A DNA stretch of 64,000 nt from Candidatus Aquiluna sp. IMCC13023 (lineage in GTDB: Bacteria; Actinomycetota; Actinomycetes; Actinomycetales; Microbacteriaceae). The position numbers were made by a program, and so were the translations under genes. Under the pieces are notes generated by a model. The model was not told the origin of the DNA, ran no database searches, and saw only the letters and a program-made list of their open reading frames with translations. Below are positions 34,151-43,722 of this stretch, one piece after another. The DNA lies in contig NZ_AJKR01000002.1 in NCBI RefSeq assembly GCF_000257665.1, forward strand, positions 186,001-250,000. Direction: 5' to 3'. Each line of letters opens with the position of its first letter. Position 1 is the stretch's first letter.

Positions 34151-35175
34151 TGGCGACCCTGAACTTACGCGGCCTTAATAAGTCATTTGGTGCTTTTGAA
34201 GTATTGAGTGGCGTTAATTTATTTGTAGAGGATCAAGAGCTGGTCGCAGTTCTCGGCGCCTCTGGTTCTGGCAAGTCAACTCTGCTTCGACTAATCGCCG
34301 GTTTTGAAAAACCGACTGCCGGAACAATCGAGTTAGCCGGAAACGAAATTTCTAGCGTCAATAAAGTTTTGGTTCCGGAAAAGAGAAACATCGGAATTGT
34401 TCCTCAGGATGCTGCTCTCTTCCCTCATTTGAGCGTTAGTCAAAACATTGGCTTTGGGTTAGCTGGCTGGTCCTCAAAAGCTAAAGCGGCGCGAGTGGCC
34501 GAGCTTCTAGAAATCGTTGAACTCCAAGAGTTTGCAGATTCAAGCCCGGACAAGCTTTCCGGTGGGCAGGCGCAGCGGGTGGCGCTGGCTAGAGCTTTGG
34601 CTCCAAGGCCAGCAATAGTGTTGATGGATGAGCCCTTTAGTGCTCTGGATGCCGAGCTAAGAACCAGACTCCGCCTGGATGTAAAGGCAATTTTGCAAAA
34701 AGAAGGAGCAACCGCAATTCTGGTTACTCATGACCAAGAAGAGGCCCTGTCACTTGCTGATCGAGTTGCAGTACTTCGCAGCGGGCAAATAGTTCAGGTT
34801 GGCTCTCCCACCGAAATCTACAACTCTCCGGTGGACATAGGTATTGCTACCTTTCTGGGTGATTCGGTGCTGATTGACGGCGAAGTAAAAAACGGCAAAG
34901 TAGTAACTCTTCTCGGTGCCCTAAGCCCGCTAAACAAAGTCACCGAGGGTCAAGTGGGTCGCGTAGCAATCAGGGGAGAAAATTTCTACTTGCTCCCAAA
35001 CCCAAAGGGTGAGGGCGAAGTTGTCGGCCAAGTTTTCTTCGGCCACGATGCCGTGGTTGAGGTTGTCACCAAGGGCATAAAAATTAGAGCGAGATCTAAC
35101 GGGCCTTTTGCTCCGGAGGTTGGAATGAGGGTTTCGGTTTGGGTTCGCGGTTCAGTGAATTTCTATCCCGGCTAA
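34150..35175 (+). CDS. Ferric iron ABC transporter, ATP-binding protein
   Basis: 341 residues. Walker A GASGSGKSTL, Q-loop VPQDAALFPH, signature LSGGQAQRVALARAL, Walker B IVLMDEPFSALD and the switch histidine in LVTHDQEEAL are present. A C-terminal ~100-residue regulatory (TOBE-like) domain follows, the FbpC layout. It powers the iron uptake system whose two other parts are directly upstream. Confidence 0.92.
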   Translation: MATLNLRGLNKSFGAFEVLSGVNLFVEDQELVAVLGASGSGKSTLLRLIAGFEKPTAGTIELAGNEISSVNKVLVPEKRNIGIVPQDAALFPHLSVSQNIGFGLAGWSSKAKAARVAELLEIVELQEFADSSPDKLSGGQAQRVALARALAPRPAIVLMDEPFSALDAELRTRLRLDVKAILQKEGATAILVTHDQEEALSLADRVAVLRSGQIVQVGSPTEIYNSPVDIGIATFLGDSVLIDGEVKNGKVVTLLGALSPLNKVTEGQVGRVAIRGENFYLLPNPKGEGEVVGQVFFGHDAVVEVVTKGIKIRARSNGPFAPEVGMRVSVWVRGSVNFYPG

Positions 35176-35293
35176 AGTCAAGAGTTTTCCAGAAGTTTCG
35201 ACAAACTCACAGCTGCCGGACAATCTCTGCCGCTAGGCTCTGGAATATTGTTAAGGCAGCTTCTTTTGCTGTAATTCATAGGAGCGATGGAAC

Positions 35294-35935
35294 TTGAACT
35301 GGTTTGATGCGCAGGCGATAATCGAGGCTTTTGGCGACTGGGCCGCAGTTGCCGTTGCTTTCGTAATTTTCATCGAAACCGCCTTCATTTTCACCTCCAT
35401 TTTGCCGGGGGACTCGCTGTTATTTTTGACCGGCTTGACACTTGCAAACTCGGAATCTTGGCTTCCAGATTGGGCAGGCTTTTTGCTTATTTGGACCACG
35501 GCTTTTTCTGGGACCCAGGTCGGCTATTGGATTGGCGCGAAAATCGGTCCGCCCTTGATAGCCAAGGAACGCAAGTTCATTTTGAACAAGGCGACGCTCA
35601 ATAGAACCCATGAGTTTTTCGAAAACTACGGAGCCAGGGCAGTGGTTTTGGCTAGATTTGTGCCAATTCTGAGGGCTCTGATCCCAATGCTTGCTGGCAT
35701 TTCCAAGATGGACTACCGCAGATTTACCAAACTAAACCTCATTGGCGCAACGGCTTGGGTCGTGGTGTTTATGGTTCCAGGCTATTGGCTGGGCGGCATC
35801 GAGATGGTGAAGGAAAACTTAGAAATTACTGTCCTGCTGATTGTCGTGGGCACCACGATGTTGCTCCCACTGGAAATCCTTAGAGACCGACTTGTTAAGC
35901 GGCACAAGGTCAGAAAGGCCCAGTCCGGCAAATAG
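35294..35935 (+). CDS. DedA-family membrane protein
   Basis: 213 residues with several hydrophobic helices and the DedA/SNARE-associated core: FIETAFIFTSILPGDSLLFLTG near the N-terminus and RFVPILRALIPMLAGISKMDYRRF in the middle, the latter carrying the conserved arginines. DedA proteins flip or carry lipids, including undecaprenyl phosphate and phospholipids. TTG 35294 is the start with AGGAG nine bases upstream. It stands alone between the iron transporter and a lipoprotein gene. Confidence 0.88.
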   Translation: MNWFDAQAIIEAFGDWAAVAVAFVIFIETAFIFTSILPGDSLLFLTGLTLANSESWLPDWAGFLLIWTTAFSGTQVGYWIGAKIGPPLIAKERKFILNKATLNRTHEFFENYGARAVVLARFVPILRALIPMLAGISKMDYRRFTKLNLIGATAWVVVFMVPGYWLGGIEMVKENLEITVLLIVVGTTMLLPLEILRDRLVKRHKVRKAQSGK

Positions 35936-35984
35936 CCGCCACGTCATCAGCCAGTTTTTGCCTAAAACTTCTAGGATTATCCAA

Positions 35985-37076
35985 ATGCGCTCACTCAAAA
36001 TCTTAGTTCTGACTCTCGTCGGCCTTCTGGCTCTGACCTCATGTCAGGCAGCTGTCGAACCGGTACCCGCAATAACCTCAGCCGCTCCTCAGGTAACAGT
36101 GGAGCCTGAGCCAGAGCCGGTATACGTGGCTGCTCCATTAACCGGAGTTGAGTACCTCGAGGGGGAGAATCTCTATCTAGCCATGCCGGCAGTCTCTGCC
36201 AAGATCGACAACACCTACTCCGGCAGGCCACAACTCGCGCTAAATGATGCTGACATTGTCTATGTAACCCGCGTTGAAGTGGGTCTCACCAGGCTCTTGC
36301 CGGTCTGGCATTCGAGAATGCCAGAGGCAATCGGGCCGGTTCGCTCGGTGCGACCGGTCGACGCATCAATAGTCGATCCATTCCACGGGGTCTTTGCTTT
36401 TTCGGGCGGCCAGGCTCCTTTCAAGACGGCGGCAAAAGCCACGGGCCTAGTTATCAGCGACGAAGATACTGAAATGAAGAACGAGACTTACTACCGCGAG
36501 TCCACAAGGAAAGCTCCTTGGAATCTTTATTTCAGTGCGCAAAAACTGCAGGAGCTTTACGCAGCTGAACAACCAGTCCCACAGGCAGGTTTCGAATTTG
36601 ATGCAATCCCATCTGCTGTTTCTCAAGGTGTTTCAGCAAAAGGTCTGAGCGTTAAGTACCCGCAGTTGAAATCAGTTTGGGATCTTGGGACCGCAAAGTT
36701 TGCCTGGGCTGAACCTCTGCAAACAGCTTGGCTTCGAACCCAAGATGGAACCCCACACACTCAGTTCGGCGGTGATCAGGTGGCGGCTAAAAACGTTGTG
36801 GTGATGGAAGTCGTTCACGACCTTAGCTTTGTGGATCCAAAATATGGGGCGATTCCAAAAGCAAAGCTTGTAAACAATGAGGGCATAGCCCACGTGTTCT
36901 CAGACGGCTACTACTTGAAGGGCTCTTGGTCCAAGGGCGAGAGTGAAGACCCAATCGTTCTCGCCACCGAATCAGGTGAAGTTTTGAAGCTGGCGATTGG
37001 AAACACCTGGGTCGAGATGATGGATGTTCCTAAATCAGTATTGAAGATTTCTCTAACTGAGGCCGTCACCGAGTAA
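35985..37076 (+). CDS. DUF3048-domain lipoprotein (YerB-like)
   Basis: The start is placed at ATG 35985, giving a clean lipoprotein signal (SLKILVLTLVGLLALTSC). The 363-residue product then has the DUF3048 pattern: PAVSAKIDNTYSGRPQLALNDADIV, EVGLTRLLPVWHSRMPEAIGPVRSVRP and, later, VVVMEVVHDLSF. The domain is common in Gram-positive surface proteins; YerB of B. subtilis is the best known but its job is not established. The frame continues upstream into dedA, but that part has no signal or ribosome site. Confidence 0.85.
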   Translation: MRSLKILVLTLVGLLALTSCQAAVEPVPAITSAAPQVTVEPEPEPVYVAAPLTGVEYLEGENLYLAMPAVSAKIDNTYSGRPQLALNDADIVYVTRVEVGLTRLLPVWHSRMPEAIGPVRSVRPVDASIVDPFHGVFAFSGGQAPFKTAAKATGLVISDEDTEMKNETYYRESTRKAPWNLYFSAQKLQELYAAEQPVPQAGFEFDAIPSAVSQGVSAKGLSVKYPQLKSVWDLGTAKFAWAEPLQTAWLRTQDGTPHTQFGGDQVAAKNVVVMEVVHDLSFVDPKYGAIPKAKLVNNEGIAHVFSDGYYLKGSWSKGESEDPIVLATESGEVLKLAIGNTWVEMMDVPKSVLKISLTEAVTE

Positions 37077-37080
37077 CGCT

Positions 37081-37218
37081 GTGCGCGGAGTAAAGAAGAA
37101 GGACCTACCCGAGAAGATTTGCCTCCGCTGCGGCCGACCAATGGTTTGGCGGAAATCCTGGGAGAAAAATTGGGACGAAGTTCGCTATTGCTCCGAGAAA
37201 TGCAAGCGGACAAAATAG
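37081..37218 (+). CDS. DUF2256 small zinc-ribbon-like protein
   Basis: A GTG-started frame of 45 codons immediately after the DUF3048 gene. It contains KICLRCGRPMVWRKSWEKNW and RYCSEKCKR, the two CxxC-type pairs and tryptophans that define DUF2256. The four cysteines probably bind zinc. Function unknown; it is often found as a stand-alone gene in aquatic bacteria. Confidence 0.85.
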   Translation: MRGVKKKDLPEKICLRCGRPMVWRKSWEKNWDEVRYCSEKCKRTK

Positions 37219-37222
37219 TCAG

Positions 37223-38131
37223 CTATAAGGACTTGGTGTACTCCTTGAGCCAGTCCTTGAGATCCGGGCCAATGTCCTCGCGGTCACTTGCGATCTTGAT
37301 GGTTGCCTTTATGAAATCCAACTTGTCTCCGGTGTCATAGCGACGACCCGTGAAAATAACACCTCTAACGCCACCGGCAATGCCTGTGTGCTTGGCGGCA
37401 TACTGGAGGGCATCGGTTAGTTGAATCTCTCCACCTCTCCCAGGAGCAGTCTCCTCAAGAATTTGGAACATCTCTTGTCGAAGCACATATCTGCCAATTA
37501 CTGCGTAGTTAGAAGGTGCGGTTCCAGGTGCCGGCTTTTCCACAAGATCGGTCACTATGACGCTGTCTGAATCTGTGGCAGTAACTGAGGCGCAGCCGTA
37601 GAGGGAGATTTGCTCAGCTGGAACCTCCATCAAGGCAATCACGTTATCACCGGTTTGCTGATGAATTTCCAGCATGCGATTCAGCAACGGGTCCCTGGCG
37701 TCGATAATGTCATCGCCAAGCAGCACGGCGAAGCTATGCTCACCAACATGGCTCTTGGCTCTCAAAATTGCGTGACCAAGGCCTAGCGGGTCGCCCTGAC
37801 GGGTGTAGTGGATGTCTGCTAGCTGCGAGGACTCTTGGACTTTGAACAATCTTTGCTCGTCACCCTTGCTGGCAAGTACCTGTTCCAGCTCGGCTACTCG
37901 GTCAAAGTGGTTTTCCAATGTATTTTTGTTTCTTCCGGTAATCATCAGTAAATCACTCAGGCCAGCAGCTACTGCCTCTTCTACAACGTATTGAATAACG
38001 GGCTTGTCTACGATTGGAAGCATCTCTTTGGGCATCGCTTTAGTGGCGGGGAGGAATCTGGTTCCTAAACCGGCTACCGGGATCACTGCCTTGGTAACTT
38101 GAAAGGCCGTGTTTTCGGTTGGTTTTTTCAT
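37223..38131 (-). CDS. galU: UTP-glucose-1-phosphate uridylyltransferase
   Basis: 302 residues. The nucleotide-binding opening GLGTRFLPATKAMPKEML, followed by VDKPVIQYVVEEA, and later TRQGDPLGLGHAI and LVEKPAPGTAPSNYAVIGRY are standard GalU. It makes UDP-glucose, the feedstock of the UDP-glucose dehydrogenase encoded 6 kb further on, so it likely supplies the polysaccharide cluster as well as general cell-envelope needs. Confidence 0.94.
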   Translation of the reverse strand: MKKPTENTAFQVTKAVIPVAGLGTRFLPATKAMPKEMLPIVDKPVIQYVVEEAVAAGLSDLLMITGRNKNTLENHFDRVAELEQVLASKGDEQRLFKVQESSQLADIHYTRQGDPLGLGHAILRAKSHVGEHSFAVLLGDDIIDARDPLLNRMLEIHQQTGDNVIALMEVPAEQISLYGCASVTATDSDSVIVTDLVEKPAPGTAPSNYAVIGRYVLRQEMFQILEETAPGRGGEIQLTDALQYAAKHTGIAGGVRGVIFTGRRYDTGDKLDFIKATIKIASDREDIGPDLKDWLKEYTKSL

Positions 38132-38213
38132 AGCTGAAGCCTAGACTTTGTTTCAGGCTCCGCAAACATTCTCAACCAGTATTTTTGTGTTCAAGGCCTT
38201 GAAGGGGATCTTT

Positions 38214-39497
38214 TTGAAGTCGAAACTGCTGGCTCTTATTGCCACGCTCGTTGTCTTGTTGCCTGCGGGCGTTGCCGCAAACGCGGCACCTAGCGAACCG
38301 GCCTATCAAGCCATGAACGCACAGAGCCTTTGGGATCAAGGCTTTACGGGCGAGGGCACGACGGTTGCGATAATTGATCAGGGTGTGAATCTGACCCATC
38401 CCTATTTCGTTGGCCAAATCATTGATGGCTACTGTTTTGTTGAGGCCACCTCCAGCTATCGATGCCCAAATGGCACGCGGGAGCAATTAGGTGCTGAAGC
38501 TGCTTCGCAGCGAAAAATCGGAAGTCTTTATGTCGCAACTGAGGACCACGGCAACATGGTGGCCGGAATTGTGGCTGGAAACCCAACCAACGAAGCACCC
38601 GGCGGCATTGCTCCGGGATCAGACATATTGATGGCAAACGTTGACCTCACGCTCAGCGGTATTTTGGCCGGATTGAGATACGTGGACAAGCGAAAAGAAG
38701 AGCTCAACATTGTGGCGTTGTCCATGAGCTGGGGCGGCTACTTCACAGAGATTCCACGTGAATGGCTCCGCTGTGACACAAACCCTGAACTGCAGCAGAT
38801 GGCAGCGGTTCTGAGCTCTCTTCGCAAAGGCGGAGTTATTCCTTTTGCCTCGGCAGGCAATACTCCAACACTGGATATCGCCACCTCTCTTTTCCCAAGC
38901 TGCTTGCAGGATGCAGTCGCAGTTGGGTCAGTCAATCAAGCTACCGAGGTGTCCTGGTATGTAACCATGTCGGACAAGGTTGAGCTGTTGGCACCTGACT
39001 ACGCCATCAGCGCGAATACATTTAGCTACGTTCGTTCATCCGGCACCAGCGCGGCTGCCCCTCTGGTCGCTGGTAGCTACGCCTTGTTGCGGCAAGCGTT
39101 TCCCGACCACGACGCTGAACAGGTGCTGTCAGCACTCAAGGCATCTGGAAAGCCAATCAATGATGTGATCCGGAAGAGCATACCGATGGTTGATCTTCGA
39201 GCCGCTTACTTGTTGCTCTCAAACACTGCGGTGGGGGGAGTCATAGCTCCACAACCCTCAGCAGGGCAGGTCCTGAACGTAGGAACCTTCAACGGCAAGA
39301 TTGTGGTCTATGCCAAGGGCTACAAGGGTCAAACATTGTCATGGAGAATTGCCGGCAAGTGGCAGAAGGTGACCGTTACCAAGGACTTCCAAGCCTTCGA
39401 TCGACTAACTTCTGCGATCGGGCTGACAGTGACGATAGATCTTTATCTCAATGGGGTAACCCCGGCCGCTTTTTCTAAAACGGTAGTTACCAAATAG
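38214..39497 (+). CDS. Secreted S8-family (subtilisin-like) serine protease
   Basis: TTG 38214, with GAAGGGG upstream, gives a product with signal peptide KSKLLALIATLVVLLPAGVAANA. The catalytic aspartate lies in VAIIDQGVNLTHPYF, the histidine in EDHGNMVAGIVAGN and the serine in SGTSAAAPLVAGSYALL. A C-terminal ~100-residue beta-rich domain follows the catalytic core. There is no long propeptide. Several cysteines (YCFVEATSSYRCP) may form disulfides outside the cell. It probably degrades external protein; target unknown. Confidence 0.9.
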   Translation: MKSKLLALIATLVVLLPAGVAANAAPSEPAYQAMNAQSLWDQGFTGEGTTVAIIDQGVNLTHPYFVGQIIDGYCFVEATSSYRCPNGTREQLGAEAASQRKIGSLYVATEDHGNMVAGIVAGNPTNEAPGGIAPGSDILMANVDLTLSGILAGLRYVDKRKEELNIVALSMSWGGYFTEIPREWLRCDTNPELQQMAAVLSSLRKGGVIPFASAGNTPTLDIATSLFPSCLQDAVAVGSVNQATEVSWYVTMSDKVELLAPDYAISANTFSYVRSSGTSAAAPLVAGSYALLRQAFPDHDAEQVLSALKASGKPINDVIRKSIPMVDLRAAYLLLSNTAVGGVIAPQPSAGQVLNVGTFNGKIVVYAKGYKGQTLSWRIAGKWQKVTVTKDFQAFDRLTSAIGLTVTIDLYLNGVTPAAFSKTVVTK

Positions 39498-39509
39498 GCG
39501 CGGTGCTAA

Positions 39510-40244
39510 CTAGCGAGAAATTACGAACTTAGCGGCATTCATAAAGCCACCCAGTTCGGGTATTCGTCTTAGAGCGAAGGCAAGTCTCACGGGCATTGCC
39601 ATTAGGCCAAAGACCCTTTTGAAAACTCTTGCTCTTGCGATCCGGTCTTGCTTGGTCCCCCATCTAGCACCCGAGCTGTTGGCCGGATGCATCGCAATGG
39701 GGATAGGTGCAAACACGCACTCTGCACCCTTGGAGATCAAGTCAGCGATAAAAATATATTCATCACCCAGGTGGTTTTTAGCTCCGGCACCGAAGTCTTC
39801 ATCGAAGAGCACACCGTAATTCTTTGCATCCTCTACGCGCACAATCATTTCGTAGGTGGCGGCTCTGGCACAGTTGAATTTATTCAGCTTGGTAAGTCTG
39901 GTCGGATAGTTCTTGCGCAAGTTTCCTGTCTCATCGACGGCGCTCGCGAGTAACAGTGAAACCTTCGGGTGGTGATCCAAATAGCGAAGTGCCTCCGTGA
40001 GCGCTTGTTCGTGAAACACCACGTCGTCATCACCGAAGAGCAGGTAGGTTCCGCTTGCGTGCCGGATAGCCGAGTTTCGACTTTTTGCAACTCCCGAGGA
40101 ATCTAGATAAACCACACCGGGTTCGACTGGTTTGGTCAGAGCCTGCTGAACGTGAACTTGATATTCCCAGTCAGCATTTTTTGGAAACCTAATGTTCTGT
40201 ACTCGATCGGCAAGAGTTGAGTAGCCAATGGTCAAAAGCGGCAT
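39510..40244 (-). CDS. Glycosyltransferase family 2 protein
   Basis: 244 residues with a GT-A fold: the donor-binding segment KSRNSAIRHASGTYLLFGDDDVVF carries the DDD metal motif. The conserved acidic/His tail region (DEDFGAGAKNHLGDEYIF) resembles that of exopolysaccharide glycosyltransferases. It is last in a five-gene minus-strand operon (ugd, GT2, fusion protein, ABC membrane domain, this gene) joined by base-sharing start/stop pairs. Donor and acceptor sugars are unknown. Confidence 0.85.
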   Translation of the reverse strand: MPLLTIGYSTLADRVQNIRFPKNADWEYQVHVQQALTKPVEPGVVYLDSSGVAKSRNSAIRHASGTYLLFGDDDVVFHEQALTEALRYLDHHPKVSLLLASAVDETGNLRKNYPTRLTKLNKFNCARAATYEMIVRVEDAKNYGVLFDEDFGAGAKNHLGDEYIFIADLISKGAECVFAPIPIAMHPANSSGARWGTKQDRIARARVFKRVFGLMAMPVRLAFALRRIPELGGFMNAAKFVISR

Positions 40245-41014
40245 TAGAAGCTATTTGCCTTTGCCCGGGCGAAACGCATCAAGCTCGAGGACACCGAAGA
40301 GAATGTGGTGTTTAGCAGCCTTAGTCCAAGAAAAAACACAATGGTGTTTGAAAGTGAAATGACACCTGAGATGCTCAGCCAAATCAAAACACCCATGAGT
40401 GCCACCACAAGAAAGCTGGCTAAAAGTGTTCCAAATTCCGCCGTTTGAATTCGGGAACCTAGGCGCTCTGCCGGGGCTACAGCCTCCTTGTTTCGCTTGG
40501 CTTCGACATAGCCGCGCTGAATAATTTGCTGCTTTCTAAAAAGCCTGCCAAATACTTCAAGGACAATGATCACAAGCAGCAGGTTGATACCGGCAAAGAC
40601 TGGTGAGAGAGCGAAGAAAAAGCCCGAAATCACTATCAGTTGAGTGATGAAGCTGAATACATTTACTAGCTCCAGGGCCATCGCCCATTCCCAGCTTTCT
40701 TTTTGGCTGGAGCGCTCTCTGGTGTCGGCACCGAATGCCCTGTCGAAAAACTTCACGCGATAGGTCTTTTGAATATAGTTGGCGATCCTGGTGGTAATAA
40801 ATAGGGCTGCGAAAATTGAAACCGATAGCCCGAGTTCAAGCAATGATCGATTTGCCCCATCGATTACCAAGTCTGTAAATAACTTTGCTACCAATAGTTC
40901 AGTGACCGGTATTGCTGCAGCGATAAAAACAAGTAGCAAGAGCTGCCAACGGAAACGCCTAGTGGGCAACAAAAGTCTGGCTGAGGAGAACAGCTCAATT
41001 GCCATGCGTTTCAT
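40244..41014 (-). CDS. ABC exporter membrane domain without an ATPase domain
   Basis: 256 residues with about six hydrophobic segments that look like the membrane half of a type IV ABC exporter (ELLVAKLFTDLVIDG, IANYIQKTYRVKFFDRAF, VFAGINLLLVIIVLEVFGRLF). The nucleotide-binding half is missing: after the last helices the protein ends (SSLMRFARAKANSF). No separate ATPase gene is in the cluster. Start and stop are coupled to its neighbours by TAATG overlaps, so the gene is being maintained as it is. It may need an unlinked ATPase or have lost transport. Confidence 0.65.
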   Translation of the reverse strand: MKRMAIELFSSARLLLPTRRFRWQLLLLVFIAAAIPVTELLVAKLFTDLVIDGANRSLLELGLSVSIFAALFITTRIANYIQKTYRVKFFDRAFGADTRERSSQKESWEWAMALELVNVFSFITQLIVISGFFFALSPVFAGINLLLVIIVLEVFGRLFRKQQIIQRGYVEAKRNKEAVAPAERLGSRIQTAEFGTLLASFLVVALMGVLIWLSISGVISLSNTIVFFLGLRLLNTTFSSVSSSLMRFARAKANSF

Positions 41015-42774
41015 TAGTTATCAAACCTAGCAATCGCACTCTTTATTGCGTCTAACACCTCGAGTTTTTTCTCTTTCGAGACACTGATGTCGCGAACCAA
41101 GTGGTCGGAGTCAAGCTTTGTTAGATCAAGGGCAATGATCTCGGGGTTCATCACTTCAACGCCTGCGCCAAGGGCGTAGTCCTGGTATTTGATTCCCGTG
41201 CCGTGAACGTTTTCCTGGAAGCCTTCGAAGGTGACAAGGCCGCATGGAATGCCATAGGACTGGCAGGCAATCATTACGTGCATCGCCGAGGTGACGACAC
41301 TGTCGTAGCCAATTAGGTTTTGAAGAAAATTCTTGATCTGGTCCGGATGGGAAAGCAGCACCGAAACCTCGTCATAGTTTTCCGGTAGTCGAACCGGGAT
41401 AGCTAGGTGCGAAAAGTGACGGATAAAAGCGACTCTGCCGTTTGTTTTGCCGCGCTTTAGTTGAATTACCTCGCTGATCGCAAGGCCCGGGTCACCGAAG
41501 CTTTCCACTTGCGGGCCGCCGGATCGACTAAGCACTGCGGCTGTCAGCGGTCCACGCACCGAGTGGTAGTCAGCTTTTTTTGAAAGCTCAATCTCTTCGC
41601 TTGAAATTCCAGTGCCGACAACAACTGAGTTTGGCTTTATAAATCGGCCAATTGAACCAATCGCCACCAGGTTTTTCTTGGTGGTCGGCTTAGTCGGGGC
41701 TTGAAGAATTATTTTGCTGCTGGTGTAGTGGGAGATCATGAGTGGAGATAGCCAGTCTCCGAAGTTTCCCGGGAATGGCTTTGACCACCAGGTAACGGGG
41801 ATTATGTTTTCCGAGGGCCTGTCCGAGTAGTAAAGGAACGAGCTGGCCACATCAATGGTTGCTTGATCCTGATTGCTGGCTAGAAACTTCTTTTCAAAAT
41901 CCCATTTTGCAGTTTCGAGGTCCTGTTGTTGACCGTTCATGCCAGCGTTTAGCATTTGGCCAAGGGCGGTGCGTCTAGCCGGGTCAATGTGAGTCGGTCT
42001 TCCTTGGGTCAAGAGTCCGGTGATACCCACTCCATCGGCCATTCTTCGGAGTGGGTTTTTGATGGCTCTGGGCAAGATACGCTCAAGTCTTTTTACTCGG
42101 CGCAATATTTGTCGACGAGTGCCAATTTTCTTGGCTGCACCGTGCTGAACAACTTTGTCTTTGAAGTCAGCAACATTGCCGCTTGAGCCAAATGAGAAAA
42201 ACGGTGGGTGCTGACCGGGCTCAGTCATTGCCCGATCTCTCATGATTGCGGTGGTAGGAATCATTTGAAAGCTTATTAATCTTGAGTTTGCCCGCCATGC
42301 TTCCTCAAGGAAGTAATCATCGGTTGCTTTTATTTCTGCCCGCTGCTCAAGCGCGTAGGCATCGTCAATTAGTTTGCGCCCCTGCTTGGTGGCATTTACG
42401 CCCCAGAAGCTCGGCTCCCAAAATCTAGTGCGGTTGTTGTATCCAATTTGCATTGGCGAACCAAAGCTCCTTTGGAAGCCAATTAGGTCGGCACTGGAAT
42501 TAGCTATGTAATCCGGTAGGTATGAGATTCGACAATCTACATCGATCCAGAAGACCATCTTGTCAGGGTTGCGATCGCAAACTTTTTTTATGAAGCCAAT
42601 CTTTTTTCTAGTGACATCGGCCCAGTCATCGCCCTCATTCTTTTGAACCTCTAGAAGCTCATGCTCAAGCCCGAGTTCATCAAGTTGTTCAAGCAACTGC
42701 TTAGCGTGGTTGCCGTAGTACTCGTCGGGAGTGTAGAACGAGCAAATTACTATTCGGGGTTTAGTCACGGGCAA
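41014..42774 (-). CDS. Two-domain protein: glycosyltransferase-like N-terminus and polysaccharide pyruvyl transferase C-terminus
   Basis: 586 residues. The first ~220 read like a nucleotide-sugar transferase fold, with the DxD motif in VFWIDVDCRISYLP and RFWEPSFWGVNATKQG. After a basic linker, residues from about 325 match polysaccharide pyruvyl transferase: VTWWSKPFPGNFGDWLSPLM, AIGSIGRFIKPNSVVVGTG, SVRGPLTAAVL, FGDPGLAI and VVTSAMHVMIACQSYGIPC. The second half would add pyruvate ketals to a glycan, giving it negative charge. The fusion suggests sugar addition and pyruvylation are coupled. Confidence 0.8.
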   Translation of the reverse strand: MPVTKPRIVICSFYTPDEYYGNHAKQLLEQLDELGLEHELLEVQKNEGDDWADVTRKKIGFIKKVCDRNPDKMVFWIDVDCRISYLPDYIANSSADLIGFQRSFGSPMQIGYNNRTRFWEPSFWGVNATKQGRKLIDDAYALEQRAEIKATDDYFLEEAWRANSRLISFQMIPTTAIMRDRAMTEPGQHPPFFSFGSSGNVADFKDKVVQHGAAKKIGTRRQILRRVKRLERILPRAIKNPLRRMADGVGITGLLTQGRPTHIDPARRTALGQMLNAGMNGQQQDLETAKWDFEKKFLASNQDQATIDVASSFLYYSDRPSENIIPVTWWSKPFPGNFGDWLSPLMISHYTSSKIILQAPTKPTTKKNLVAIGSIGRFIKPNSVVVGTGISSEEIELSKKADYHSVRGPLTAAVLSRSGGPQVESFGDPGLAISEVIQLKRGKTNGRVAFIRHFSHLAIPVRLPENYDEVSVLLSHPDQIKNFLQNLIGYDSVVTSAMHVMIACQSYGIPCGLVTFEGFQENVHGTGIKYQDYALGAGVEVMNPEIIALDLTKLDSDHLVRDISVSKEKKLEVLDAIKSAIARFDN

Positions 42775-42780
42775 AATCTA

Positions 42781-43722
42781 TCACCGAGCCTTGGTTTGAT
42801 TGGAGAGCAACCCGACCCAAAACCCAATGCCCCAGCAAAAGTGCATGGTTGGTAAAACTGCCAGTAGCCAGAATTTGGAGCTGAGGTCTAATTTGCTAAC
42901 ACCAAAGCTGACAAGTGCTACTGCGAAAAGGTAGATCCAAAGAGGGACCTGCAGCACGCTCGCGAGAACCAATAGGGGAGGTATCCAGTAGCGGAAGGAG
43001 GACTCCATTGGGTTTTGTTTAGTCAAGGAGCCGCGCCAAACTCCGGTTGAGTAAAACTGCTTTCCCAAAGCCCTGATGCTTTCTCGCGGGTAGTAACCGA
43101 CCTTGAGGTCTGGGTCAAACCAAACGGTATGCCCTGCCTGTCGAATTCTTAGGTTTAGTTCCCAGTCCTGACCGCGCACCCACTTGGGTTCGTATAAGCC
43201 AAGCTCGGTAATTATCGATTTGCGAAAACAACCTAAATACACGGTATCCGCAGGACCCGGCTTTCCACCAACGTGGAATGACCCACCACCAAGGCCAAAC
43301 CGTGAGTTATAACCAAAGGCAACTGCCCTCTGAAAAGCCGTTCTACCCTTGGCAATCATCATGCCGCCAACATTTGCAGCGCCGGTAGTGTTCAGTATTT
43401 TGACGGCGCTCGCGGCATAGTTATCGGATAGCTCCGAGTGGGCATCGACTCGAATTACGGTTTCGTAATTGGATTTCTCAATTGCAAGGTTCAAGCCGGT
43501 CGAGGTAAGCCCTGTTGGGTTTTCGATCAAGATCAGATTCTTATATTTTTTCGCCAACGATTCGGCGAGCTGGTTGGTCTTATCGGTAGAGGGCCCAAGA
43601 GCCAGCACGAGCTGGTTTTTGCCGGGAGTCTTTTGACTAAGTACCGACTCAACGGCGATTGCTAGGTAATCCTGCTCGTTCAGAACCGGCATTACAAACG
43701 AGACGTCTTTGAGGTCAGTCAT
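42781..43722 (-). CDS. Membrane-associated glycosyltransferase family 2 protein (ExoA-like)
   Basis: 313 residues. N-terminal GT-A domain with FVMPVLNEQDYL, LALGPSTDKTNQLAESL and the DxD motif in VIRVDAHSEL; RGQDWELNLRIRQAG is the acceptor-side motif (QDWE). Two to three C-terminal helices anchor it in the membrane (LLVLASVLQVPLWIYLFAVALV). The arrangement matches ExoA-type enzymes that add an early sugar in exopolysaccharide repeat-unit assembly. It overlaps ugd by 8 bases. Confidence 0.88.
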   Translation of the reverse strand: MTDLKDVSFVMPVLNEQDYLAIAVESVLSQKTPGKNQLVLALGPSTDKTNQLAESLAKKYKNLILIENPTGLTSTGLNLAIEKSNYETVIRVDAHSELSDNYAASAVKILNTTGAANVGGMMIAKGRTAFQRAVAFGYNSRFGLGGGSFHVGGKPGPADTVYLGCFRKSIITELGLYEPKWVRGQDWELNLRIRQAGHTVWFDPDLKVGYYPRESIRALGKQFYSTGVWRGSLTKQNPMESSFRYWIPPLLVLASVLQVPLWIYLFAVALVSFGVSKLDLSSKFWLLAVLPTMHFCWGIGFWVGLLSNQTKAR

